Source of the DNA: Heliopora coerulea | Lineage: Eukaryota; Cnidaria; Anthozoa; Scleralcyonacea; Helioporidae | Reading direction: 5' to 3' | DNA: 64,000 nucleotides | Assembly: GCA_030142905.1 (NCBI GenBank) | Contig: JASJOG010000027.1 | Coordinates: 1,426,001 to 1,490,000 of the forward strand | Part shown: positions 30,935 to 41,906 of the stretch, in pieces | Layout of the letters: the number at the start of each line of letters is the position of its first letter | Position numbering within the stretch: position 1 is the stretch's first letter | Program-made: the position numbers and the translations under genes | The notes under the pieces: generated by a model | The model's input: the letters and a program-made list of their open reading frames with translations, nothing else | Database searches by the model: none | Told to the model about the DNA's origin: nothing

Positions 30935-31155
30935 CCTCTATTTTATTGTCTTGTACATGTTCCAAAAATTTGTTCACGTCATATTTTCCACAAGGCTTTT
31001 GTCTCGAATACTTTATTTCACTATCTTTCACATCTTGTGTTTTCTGTAGCCATATATGTTATGAATTTCTTCTATGTCACAGTTTTTACAGGCCTGATAT
31101 CTCAAGTACTTTATTTCACCATCTTTCACATTTTGTGTTTTCTGTAGCCATATAC
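30935..31155 (-). pseudogene. exon-like Cys-repeat segment, unit 3
   Basis: Two subrepeats, with an extra AT at the join that shifts the frame. NVKDGEIKYLRYQACKNCD is readable before the shift. Confidence 0.45.
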
Positions 31156-31631
31156 GTTAATGTAGTGACACGCCTCCCTTGTTTCTAAACAGAAATGAGT
31201 AAATGCACTCAAGATTAACTTACATGTAATACCTGTACACCCTTTCACAACAAATGGCTGTCTCCAACTTCTGCACAAATTATTAATTTGATCAATGATC
31301 TGAAAACTAGAATTAAACCTTGTTCCTAAATGCTGAACTAGAAGGCAAACTTATGCAAAGATCCTCTTTGCTTTTTCTGCTGATCCATGTGCAGCACTTA
31401 ATTTACTTAGGAATAGGTACTATTGGGTACTTTATTTTATGCTTGCAAGTTAATTTAAACTCCTCAGTGCTTTTCTGACTACACAGTATTCAAGATATGG
31501 CAGGAAGCCCACTTAAGATTGCTACACATATTAGCAGTGGCGTTGCTTGGGTTTATTTATTGGGGATGGTGGGATGGGAAGAGGTGGAAGAAAAATGTGG
31601 AATATGCTCTGAGGTTTGCCACATTGATGTG

Positions 31632-32338
31632 CCCATTGAACTCAGAGAAGAGTGGAACGACACCCGCGATCAGTATTTTGAAGCCATCATGGAGGCTGGC
31701 ATGTAGATCAACTTGAAGGTCATCCCAGTTCCCAATGCGATAAAACACGCGACCTATTGTCAAAAACGTAACCTGAATTGGGGGGTTTTGACAGTTTTCT
31801 TTTTTATCCTTAGTAAGAATAGTACAATGTTGCTAGGACCACATATTTGTCAGAATTGTCAATGCAAAGTAAAGGTTCAATACAACTGACAGAACTTTTC
31901 CCCTATACGTGTTTATGACCTACATGGCTGCCCCCATGTCGGCTTCATTCAATGGTGAGGCCTGGTACAACCACGGAGCTCTAAAAAGACTACAACGATA
32001 CCTCGTCATACCAGGCCTCATGATTGAATGAAGCCGCCATGGGGGCAGCCACGTAGGTCAAAAACACGCGTGGGAAAAAGTGGCATCAAAACTTTACTTT
32101 TCATTGTGAGTTAATTCTGACAAATATGCAGCCTTACCGACATTGTTCTCGACTAACTATGGATAAAAAGAAAACTGTCAAAAAATCTGAAATTTAGGTC
32201 AAGTTTTTCGCAATAGGTTGCGTGTTTGATCGCGTAGGGGACTGGGATGACCTGGAAATTGACCTCCATGTCAGCCTCCATGTTGGCTTCAAAATACAGT
32301 TTGCAGGTATCGTTCCAGTCTTTTTACAGTTCAGCGGG
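31632..32338. repeat. large inverted repeat (about 340-base arms)
   Basis: Left arm words such as TATTTTGAAGCCA, GGTCATCCCAGT and CATGGGGGCAGCCA or its inverse are matched in order on the right arm, with roughly 10-20 percent differences. The centre lies near 31970-32007 between GGCCTGGTA and TACCAGGCC. It has no coding capacity and is probably a foldback-type non-autonomous transposon. Confidence 0.75.
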
Positions 32339-32859
32339 TATGCCTGGCATACCCAGATGGTCAGCGCACTTGGTGCTCACAACTAAGTAACATCATTTGG
32401 GATCACTGCGTAAATGGTGACGAGTGTTTGTTTGATATCGCACCAAAAAACCCTTGGTCTTAGAAACAAATGTTGCCGAGATCCAGAACGTGAGGCAATA
32501 ATTTAATTGTTCAACTGAATCAATATACTGGAATGAAATGGGGGACCAGGCCTTCTAAATTTACGTTGGGGAGAATTGCCCCCCCCCGCCCTTGCAACGC
32601 CTATGCAAATTAGTGAATACCTAGAATGAAGAAAGGCATACATGGTCCTTATACTAAATGAACTGCAATCTGTCACAAGTTGGTAAAAAATCACTTGTCA
32701 CAGAAGAGCAAAACATGTATTACCATAGTCCAACCCTCTGCGAATGCTGGCTTCTTGGCTTCTTTTTACCTACCACCCGGGTTTTGCACTCTTTCTAAGC
32801 TGTTTAATTTTTTCTTTGCTTTTCTCTAAATACTTTTTCTAATCCTTACCCCCACATAA

Positions 32860-32951
32860 AACCCTATTCTTAATCTTCAACCCCTTCTATCATTTTATTA
32901 TTCTAACCCTCATCCTAACCCTAATTAACATATTAACTTAACATTTAATTC

Positions 32952-33003
<52 letters not shown>

Positions 33004-33016
33004 CTTTCTCTCTCTA

Positions 33017-33047
<31 letters not shown>

Positions 33048-33140
33048 CTCCCTCCCTCCTTTTAATCGCACCCTTTTATTATTCTAATAGCCTAACCCTC
33101 ATCTAACCCTCGTCCAAACCCTAATCCTAACCCTAATCAG
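32860..33140. repeat. TCTC microsatellite flanked by CCCTAA-like words
   Basis: A (TC)n/(TTTC)n run occupies about 32950-33060. On both sides CTAACCCT, CCCTAATCCTAACCC and similar irregular words occur, resembling degenerate telomere-type repeats. Confidence 0.7.
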
Positions 33141-34910
33141 AATGTCTATTCTACATATTTTGGCAAAAAATTAAAAAATTCCCATTCAGTTGGCCTTTCC
33201 TTGCCCTTTCCCACATAGGTATCCTGTCTACTATTTCTAACCACGCCCTTGCCCCATTTTTCCCTGGACTAATCTACTAACATCAAGTTTTCACTTGTAT
33301 ATACACACACATGTACCAAGAAAGATTCCAAAGAGTCAAGACGGCTCTCTTCCTGTATATAGGGATAGATTTAATATAAATCCAACCTAATTTAAAGGTG
33401 ACGTACCATGACAAAGCTTGGATCCGAATAACTGATTTTAAACTTTTGTTTTTTTATGGTTTTAAAAATTTTTTCAAACAAACATGCCATAAATCTGTTT
33501 GTGAATATGTCATGAAAAGAGGTATTTTTACGTACCATATATACCAAACTTTCCATTTGATCTCATCCATGATTTTCAATGGTTTCCAGTCATATATCCA
33601 ACTAAATCTCATATCCCTACATTCTGGATGGACTTGCTGTAAACTGCTTTCTTTACTGTATATCTGTTGGTTGGGTAATCAAGAATTTCAATGCTAGTTC
33701 AATGTCATGGGACCCAATGCTTCAATATAGCATACTTGGTTGTTGATGGAGCCAGTGTTTACAGCATATCAGGGAAGCTTATTATTCTGAAACTTTTCCT
33801 TCACAATCCAGTTAATCGGTGTGTGTCTTGACTCACACTGTATTCATTGCCATATTTCAAGGACATCTTATGGACATTTCATGGTATCAGTAAGCATTCT
33901 TTAATATTCAAGGAGCTAAATAGCACAAGAACAAAATAATGCACATACATTTAATAATCATCAAATGTTAATTTGAGTATGTATTTAGAAAATTCACAAA
34001 ATTTTTAATACTTTATTCAAATGAATGAATTTTTTCTTTCATGCAACACTTCATGACATACAACTAAGGTAAGTCTATCATGCTTGGAAACCTCAATACT
34101 ATACCCTATCATCATTGTCATTGTAAGCTAGTCAAAGTATCAAAAATTTGTGTATAACCACATCTTTCTTTACACCCAATTCCAGTCACTTACCAGAAAC
34201 TTCAGAACTACAACTTCTGAATCAATATCCAATGTTACCAAACAATATCTATTACTGGGGTCCCACCCTCACCTCAAACCAACATGAAATTCAAGGGCAT
34301 TTTCAAGGATTTTCAAAGACTAAGTAAATTCAAAGCCTAAAGCTGGTACATAATTTGCCTTTCAAGATGACAAACAATGTGAACTGTTTATTTCAGTAAA
34401 TAATAAATTAATATCTATAAAATAACTAAAATTTCTAAATACAACATGAAAGTCTTAACACATACAAATAGTTTCATTATTTGAAGTTGGTAGATTAGGC
34501 AAGGTTTTATTGTTGGTAGTGCCACAAGCATAAAATTCAAGAACTTTTGAAGACCTTTATTGACATTCACTAACTTTCTAGGGCCTTTTTTACATTTTTT
34601 GTTATTTTCAAATTCAAGTACTTTTAGGGATTTTCAAGGATCAAATAAACCCTGGAAAACCCTTGTAATCACAACTGCAGAATATTCATAATCCCAACTG
34701 CAACTAGTACTATCATCAAACCAACAAATCCACAACACCATTGCTATAATAAATAATCCTATCACAACAAGATATCTTTAATGGACATTAACATGGTTTA
34801 CATCATGGAATTAGGTGGAATGTCCACCATTTGCATTTAGTTTTGTATTAAACTTGTGACTGAAAACCTCACCTGTGAAATCCCTGCTGATGGAGCTCCA
34901 ACTGGATTGA
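33141..34910. other. AT-rich intergenic or intronic DNA, no gene recognised
   Basis: No open frame of note, no transposon motif, and no strong inverted repeat seen. Confidence 0.6.
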
Positions 34911-34915
34911 TGGAA

Positions 34916-34975
34916 TCACTTGGCTACGTGGTTGCACTTGGCTACATGGCTACACTTGGCTACATGGTTGCACGA
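34916..34975. repeat. short tandem repeat, CTTGGCTACATGG unit
   Basis: About four copies of a 13-17 base unit (CACTTGGCTAC followed by ATGG or GTGG and a T or C) in a row. The following 400 bases are GC-richer, with no gene seen. Confidence 0.7.
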
Positions 34976-35745
34976 GGCCGGGTGCGGAAACATGTGTGAA
35001 TGGAATTGTGATCTGGAGACTGGTAACCCCGCCCCTTCGAACCTCATGTGGCGGCATCCGATCCCGCGGCACCCATCATAGATGGTGCACCATCACCTTG
35101 CCAGCCGAGGTCTCCAGAGCGTTAGGTCCCGGTCGATGTATGTGAAATGGAAAGTCAAAGGGATTTAAGGAAACGTTTATGGAGGTGGTTCAGTTTGTCT
35201 GTGGCCGGCAATTGAGAGCTGCTCATTCGGAACCTTTTAGGTGGACGTCTACGCATCGTGAGACGCTCGCGAACGCCATCCGGTAAGGTCTTTTGGCAAA
35301 AGCTCTTGTGTGCGCTACTCTGTGTCAGACACCGGTATGTGCTTGTATTGTATTTTGAGAGTGGGATAGGGGCGCCTCAAGTGCAGGTTTGTGTGGGATA
35401 TTATTCTCATGACTGACGACTTGAATGACATGAATAGCAGAGTCTAGTATAGTTCACTAAATCTGATTTCCAAATCACCTGGTGGAACATTGCTATGGTT
35501 TTATCACACATAGCTATTGCTCTACAAAAAAATCAAAGCAACTTGTTCATTTCCTCACTAAAGCCGTATTCTGAAAAATGAAAGCTATGTTGCATCACAA
35601 TTCTAATGTACTCAAAATACATGCAACAGACTAAATCTCAACAATTAGACAACCAGAATTTTTGAGAGTCAAATGCTTTAGATGCTTAACTCAATACATA
35701 CTTAAAAAGAAAAAAGCATAACCTACTTAAACTCAGGGTTGATAT

Positions 35746-36527
35746 TAAGGATGAGCCGATTAATCGGAAATTAATCGGCAAAGCCGATTAATCGGCCAAT
35801 TTGAAATAATCGGTAATCGGCCGATTATTCCTAATAATCGGCAAAATAATCGGTGCTTTAACTTTTTCACGAACGACGCAAGCGCATGCCCTGAATCCGT
35901 AATTTCATACGGATGAAATTTGAGTACCCAGCTCGATCCAAGCATAAAGTGGACGATTTTGGCAGTTAACAAACGAGAATGTTGCCACAAATCCGCAACA
36001 AGTGCAAGTTATGTTAAAAATCGTTTCCAAGTGCGTGTTATACACCTATTTCTACTACAACATTGTTGTGTTAAAAATCATTTTATGTAACATTACCTTT
36101 AGCCATTAAGATCTTTTTCTTGCGATAATTGTGTAGTGCATAGCGTTGTACTTATAAAACTATGAGTTCAATCGTTCTTGTAGTATGAAGTATGAATTAG
36201 GGGCCAATACAGACGAACATGAATCCTGAAATCAATCAAATCATTTGTGCGCAGCACTATTGCTGTTTCGGCGTATCTTCGATTGTTTAAACAACCAAAA
36301 CCCGCACAGTGATCATCAAAAACCATTTCTGAAATATTTGAAAAATGTTATATGTTCCTATCAATCCCAGCAATCCCGTAAAATATTGCAAAACTGAGCG
36401 GGGGCTGGTAACCTGGCAACAAACCAATAATCGGCATATACCGATTAATCGGCCGATTATTTGTATTAATCGGTCTCCGATTAATCGGCTTCAATAATCG
36501 GCCAATTTGATAATCGGCTCATCCTTA
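35746..36527. mobile_element. non-autonomous hAT-type element
   Basis: The ends TAAGGATGAGCCGATTA and its exact inverse are flanked by the 8-bp direct repeat GTTGATAT (35738-35745 and 36528-36535), as expected for hAT transposition. Subterminal regions carry many TAATCGGC words in both orientations. The interior encodes no transposase. Confidence 0.9.
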
Positions 36528-37006
36528 GTTGATATCATTGTTGATGTTAGAGCAATAACAAGCAATCCCATTACCTCATCTGGATATTTCTATGCCAGCA
36601 TTTGTTTTTCATAATTAACTTTCACCACAAGATCATAAACAGTTAACCTAGGTGTTACGTAAATCTTACTAGGGAGACAACAAAAGAAACCATACGTTGG
36701 CCAGAAATCTTAGGGAAAATTCTTATTTACTGTTTTTATTTTATTTTCTGTCAATTACACTCTTGACTAACACAAACCTTAAGAAATTTTTGCTAAAGTG
36801 TCACTGGTTGATATCCCAATATTTTTTCTATAGCCTTTGTTCTTAAAATAGACCTTTATATTAATTCCAAACCTGCAATTAATTACCTATTTCATGCAAT
36901 CAACTTGTTCCTCCCATATATGTATTCCTGACAATTTTATCACCAAAGGGAGATAACATCATGGTATATACAGGATATCCAGCACCAGCCGACAATTTGA
37001 AGAAAT

Positions 37007-37177
37007 ATAAGATAAAACAGACTCCAAATATCAAAGTCATCTTGAAAACTCAAGATTTGAGTGAAATCAAGACAATTATGGTATTTGCGTATATTCAACA
37101 ATTATTGTAATTGTCTTGATTTTACTCAAACCTTGAGTTTAAGATGACTTTGATATTTGGAGTCTGTTTTATCTTAT
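37007..37177. repeat. long perfect-like hairpin
   Basis: Arms of about 70 bases (starting ATAAGATAAAACAGACTCC) differ at only a few positions around a roughly 30-base loop. CAGGATAT occurs just outside both ends (36971 and 37181). Confidence 0.8.
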
Positions 37178-37569
37178 ATACAGGATATTAGAAGAATGTA
37201 TAGACTGCATGAAATTTTGGACAATGGAATAATTGTATCCCATTACTGAACACAGCCTGTAATGTGGCTATATTTCTTCTCATTATCTTGAAGTGTTGCC
37301 GTCTGTAAATACATAATTTGAAAATATTACTTTATCCATATATGGCAACATTTTTGTTTATTTTTAAAATGTGGCTAAAAGTCCAACTATTCACCACAGC
37401 TACACCAGAGACAAAAATGCTCTAAACTTGGACGAAAAATTGCAATAGGCTAAAATGGAAAATGCTACTTACTTTCTACATAACTTTGATTTGATATCTT
37501 CTTCACAGTATTGTTGGAAAGATTTAAGTATGTCGTCAGCATTTTTACTTTTGTTAATCCAATTGTCAG

Positions 37570-37790
37570 TGACTTGGCATCTCAGCCTTTTTTCATTGTC
37601 TTGTACAGTATACATTCCAAGAATTTGGTCTTGTCACATTTCTCACAAGCCTTTTCTCTCGAATGCTTCATTTTGCTGTCTTTCATGTGTTCCAGGACTT
37701 TGCTCTAGGTCACATCTTTAATAAGTTTTTGCCACAAATACTTTATTTTGTCATCTCTCACATCTTGTGTTTTCTGTAGCCATATTATCT
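37570..37790 (-). pseudogene. diverged Cys-repeat segment
   Basis: Minus-strand frames give WLQKTQDVRDDKIKYLWQK and VLEHMKDSKMKHSREKACEKCDK, clearly related to the array at 28-31 kb. Stops and frame changes separate them. The match is easier to see as protein than as DNA. Confidence 0.45.
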
Positions 37791-38189
37791 CAACATGATG
37801 TACCTTCCTTGTTAATCCTAAACAAAAATGAATGAATACTACCAAGATATAACTTACACGTACTGCAACAACTGCAAACCTTTCATGTATGCCAGCAATG
37901 GTCTCTACCATCTAAACAAAAAAGGGTTCAACACCACCTTCTTAACCCATTAAGGGGCAAGGGTACACTTTGTTATTTTTACTTTGGCTAATGTCAGACA
38001 ATTTTACTCCGTGCATGGATGAGCCATGGGTATCAAAGGGTTAATGCATTCTTAAGAACATGCTAGAAGTAATAAGATAGTATTAAATAATACATAAAGA
38101 AATTAGCATTAATTTCATTACCTGGTACTAGACATGCACAATATAATTAGTGTGACAGGTAAAATTTAGCAATGTAATTTTCATTGGCT

Positions 38190-38405
38190 TATCACCTCAC
38201 CTTTATTTCATTGCCTTGCACATGTTTCAAGAATACTATGTTCAAGTCACATTTTCCACCAAGATTTTGTTTCATATTCTTCATTTGATTGCCTTTTATA
38301 TGTTCCAAGATACTGTTTTAGGGCACATTTTCCACAAGGCTTTTGTCTCTAATACTTTATTCCACCACCTTTCATATCTTGTGTTTTTTGTGGTCATATT
38401 ATTTT
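38190..38405 (-). pseudogene. second diverged Cys-repeat segment
   Basis: Readable pieces are YLEHIKGNQMK, GGKCDLN and LKHVQGNEIK before a gtgagg donor, in shifted frames. The TATGCC...TTCTTTGTTCCTAAACAGAAAT flank of the array units is also present. Confidence 0.45.
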
Positions 38406-38460
38406 GTTAATGTAGTGATATGCCTTCTTTGTTCCTAAACAGAAATAAACACTCTCAACC

Positions 38461-40270
38461 AGTGCCATAGCTAGCCAACCTGGACTGGGGGGCGACAGAA
38501 AATTCCTGAATCAGGTCATCAAATTTCCAAATCACATTACTCAATCTGGACATTTCATGCACATCTCAACTAATAAAGTAACTGTAAAATGAGTCAGTTA
38601 TTAACAGTTTACTTCAATAATAAACAAAATCAACAGGAATGTTGTTCAACTCTCCTTTGCTTATGTTACTCAACCTTTAGAGAATGGACAATAAAATCCT
38701 ATTTTTTAAAATTGCATGAGAAACCATCCAGCTGAGTACATCCTTATGTCAGTCACAACTCACACAGCAATGGAACTATGGCTGCAGTCTTGAATAAACA
38801 AATAAACAGTAGTGCCTGTAGGAACCCTGGTAGATATCAAGCCAATTCAAGACTTAAAATCTCTGACCTTGCTCATTTGCTGAATATATAAACACACGGA
38901 CAATTTAAAGAACACCTCAATGCATTTAGCCACTTTTTCATATCCATTATTGCTTCAAGTGGTAATGCTGATATTTTCTAGAGATCTTCTAATTTCCCAA
39001 TTTTAAAAAAACCGTAATTTTTCAAATTTTTGTTTTTGGGTTATCCTGCACCCAACAATACCCACTTTCCCTACAGCCCTTCTCTCAACACTAACTTATA
39101 TATACTATAACAACCATGCCTGTAGAAAAGCCTCCTAGGTATGCTGAGCCAAGATGAATTTTTTCTTGAATAAACTGAAAAATCCAGTTCAACAGAGACA
39201 CAGAGTACAAAGATTGGGGAAAAAACCCCACATATTTGAGGTGGGCCCTGGCTACTGCGTGATCCAAACTGAAACTTATACTTGCCAAGACAAAATTTTT
39301 CTTTTTCTGCAAGCATGGTAACAACTGAAAACGTTTTTGAGAGTAAGGCCAGTCTCCAACTTCAGCACACTGACTCACCGGGCTTGTGCCCCCCTCCCCC
39401 CCCCTCCATGTGACCTCGATATCATGCTTCGCGTGGTTGTTTAAATCGTTTTGGAGGGCAAAACAATGTAAATATTTTCTGATACCATGTTCATATTTAT
39501 GTTCAGCTCTGTAAAAATTCATATTATTTAACTTTTTAAATCATATTAACCAAACTCGTACATAGTTCCCTTGTCTCTTTCTATACAAGTCGACACAATT
39601 CTTTTTATTTTATTTGATCATTCACAGCTAAAGACACCGTATTCATAGTATGCCTGCAGCGAATGGAAACGCGTACCTTTCAGTGAATACGTGCAAGTTT
39701 CCGTGCAAATTTTTATGGGAATCCAAAAAGGCGAGGTCCTAACGATATACCAAGCATATTTACTTGGTCTAAGCGGACAACTCTAAACCCAACAAAAGGG
39801 TAATCTTCCATTTGTGAAGTGTCACTTCGAATTTCAACACAACTTTAACGAAAACGGGGAAAGATTTAAAATCGTTTGCATTTTTGCATTCACTTGCTAA
39901 CAAAGCGCTGAAAGATTGTTCGACAGAGGAAACTCCAAACCAAACTGCTAACATCGACATTTACGCTGCTTAGTCTACCAATGTGAACTTCGGCTAGTCT
40001 CGAAGGCTTGCAGATTGGATAGATAGTACATTGAGAGAAAATGAGTCGGAAGAAAGCCAACAGAACAACAGCGACAACACCCAGCTGCTTTAAAAATTAA
40101 CAGTCTCAATGAAATTAAAGCAAGGCAATTTATTACTTCCATAATTTCATATATATAAAGTCAGACAAACAGAAGCTCAAATCTTACCCAATTCGTGAAC
40201 TGAATATCTCCGCAAGAACAACGAATTCACCTAATGACCATACGGTCCTTTCGCATCTCTGGAAAACAGT
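38461..40270. other. no gene recognised
   Basis: Unique-looking DNA with several short minus-strand frames (for example 39091-39522) that lack family motifs. A C-rich patch lies at 39389-39410. Confidence 0.55.
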
Positions 40271-40274
40271 TGCT

Positions 40275-40850
40275 CTGCAAAATAACTGTTTCATAATCAC
40301 TATTCCGCTTGAATTTTCGAGCAAGTGTTTAAAAGTCTGATACTGAGGTTCTTGAAACGACTTGTAGTCTTCGCGCCTCCTCGTACTAGGGTTTTGCAAT
40401 CGGTTTTTGCTGGTGACGTGGGCTTGTTACCAGTCCCGCCGACAGCTACTGGATACCCCGGAGAGCTGAGGTAACGAAGTTGGCAGACTAAGCAACTGAA
40501 TGGGGGGAGCACTAGAGGTGAATCTAGGGGGAGCTACAGCGCCCTGATCGGAAAAGCTGCGCCTCCCGTCGAAGAAAAATTAATCATTAGTAGGGAAGAA
40601 ATCTGTGAAACAAATTTCCTTTAGTTGTTATTTCGGCAAGATTATCGCTACGTCTACCATTTGAGCGCCCAAAACGGTTTCCTGATGAACTTCAAATTTC
40701 CCAAAGCTTCGTTGACGACCAGCCCTTCCTCACAGAACAGTTAGCCCAAAGTCATGGAAACTGTTATCTGAACCAAGAAATCCAACCACGTGGGCTCTAA
40801 ATTTTTGTTCTCTCTGTTCCTTCCCAGACTGGCTAGAAAGTGAAGTAGCT
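40275..40850 (+). promoter_or_regulatory. upstream leader of receptor 1
   Basis: This block also occurs upstream of receptor 4, at 60466-60779 plus 62082-62123, where a LINE interrupts it and an internal stretch is missing. A pyrimidine-rich ctctgttccttcccag just before the coding exon looks like a splice acceptor, implying a non-coding first exon further upstream. No TATA-like element stands out. Confidence 0.5.
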
Positions 40851-41906
40851 ATGACCGCTGCAGCAAACAGAACTGTTGTTTCCGAGACTTCATTTAACTT
40901 ATCAGCAGAAGGCAACACTGGCCAATCTCTTAACGTCGTCGCCATCACTTCCATCCTAGCTTGCGTAATGGTGTTCACGCTCTTCGGCAATTTTCTGGTA
41001 CTTATGGCGTTCTACGTTCAGCCACAGCTCCGCAAGGTCATCTACTATCCGATAATCAGTCTAGCTTTGGCGGATCTTTTGTGCGCAGTGACGGCCATGC
41101 CGCTTTACATTGTAAAGAAGAACATCTCGGAGGACACCAACGAACGGTTAGTCTGCGATTTGTACCGCTTTATGTACTTCTTCTTGGAGTATACTTCGAT
41201 CATGAGCTTAATGGTCATCAGTATTGAGCGTTTCCTTGTCATCCACAATCCATTGAAGTATAGGCAGTTTATTTCGGCTAGAGCGATGACCGTAGGATTA
41301 ATGGCGTGTTGGTTTGAAGCCTCCTTAGTTTCATCAGTTCCTTTTTATTGGAGAAGTGACCGAAAGGAGAACTGTACTAACTCTCCGACGAGAGGATGGA
41401 GTTTGATGGTAATCATTGCGAACGTGTCTGTCCCATTTCTGGTCATTCTGTTTTGCCATTGTTACATTTACTACAAGACCCTGAGAAGGTTCAGAAACCA
41501 CAAGAACGTCAGGCAACGACCGAACCACGTTTCCATCATTCAAGCAGAGAATTGGAAAATGGAGCGAAAAGCGACCATCTCTTTCACTGTTGTGATTGGG
41601 GTGTTTGTCATATGTTGGGGACCCTCTACGATGTACTATTTCATACGAAACCTCTGTTCTGAATGTTTCAGCGAAAGTTTTAAATCTTGTAAAGATACAC
41701 TCAGTGCGACAGTAAAAATCTTGACTTTTTCCAACTCCTTTATCAATCCGATCATCTATTTCTGGTTTAACATAGACTTCCGACAAGCTTTTCTGAGAGT
41801 GTTAAAGCGTGAATGGGAAAGCAAGGTCTCAGTGCTTACCAGATCTCGCACGGGCACTGCCAATTCTCTTAATTCAGTATCAGGGAGACTTATAACTCAA
41901 GTGTAG
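40851..41906 (+). CDS. orphan class A (rhodopsin-like) GPCR, receptor 1
   Basis: This 351-residue, single-coding-exon receptor has seven hydrophobic segments. Landmarks are GN at 46-47, LALADLL at 71-77, a disulphide pair C102/C175, ERF at 126-128 in place of DRY, CWGP at 255-258 and NPIIY at 299-303. Residue 3.32 is Tyr109, not the Asp of aminergic receptors, and the opsin retinal Lys position before NP is Phe, so it is neither a classical amine receptor nor an opsin. N-glycosylation sequons occur at NRT and NLS in the N terminus. The protein ends in ITQV, a possible PDZ ligand. The start is the ATG shared by all copies. From TM1 on it is nearly identical to receptor 2. The ligand is unknown. 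Confidence 0.9.
   Translation: MTAAANRTVVSETSFNLSAEGNTGQSLNVVAITSILACVMVFTLFGNFLVLMAFYVQPQLRKVIYYPIISLALADLLCAVTAMPLYIVKKNISEDTNERLVCDLYRFMYFFLEYTSIMSLMVISIERFLVIHNPLKYRQFISARAMTVGLMACWFEASLVSSVPFYWRSDRKENCTNSPTRGWSLMVIIANVSVPFLVILFCHCYIYYKTLRRFRNHKNVRQRPNHVSIIQAENWKMERKATISFTVVIGVFVICWGPSTMYYFIRNLCSECFSESFKSCKDTLSATVKILTFSNSFINPIIYFWFNIDFRQAFLRVLKREWESKVSVLTRSRTGTANSLNSVSGRLITQV

Larger units (their letters stand above)
28000..31510 (-). repeat. tandem array of about 1 kb units with exon-like Cys-repeat segments
   Basis: The landmark GTGATATGCCTCTCTTG recurs at 28153, 29109, 30182 and, diverged, 31165, giving periods of 956, 1073 and 983 bases. On the minus strand each unit has an exon-like segment after an AG acceptor (IWLQKTQD..., then KYLR..ACGKCD, sometimes repeated, then NKFLEHVQDNEIK before a gtgaga donor). 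Most copies carry a frameshift or stop, so this looks like a decayed duplicated exon array. I do not recognise the protein family. Each unit also has a 67-codon plus-strand frame (29389-29592 and its equivalents), which has no clear meaning. Confidence 0.7.

Noticed and set aside
35746..36527. CRISPR-like array of TAATCGGC repeats
   Set aside because: Spacing is irregular, repeats occur in both orientations, and hAT ends with an 8-bp duplication explain them.
40961..41227. 88-codon frames in alternative phase within the receptor genes
   Set aside because: Identical in all receptor copies only because the DNA is duplicated; they are out-of-frame shadows of the receptor.
41334..41786. 150-codon minus-strand frame in receptor 1, also in receptor 2
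   Set aside because: Antisense shadow of a conserved coding region.
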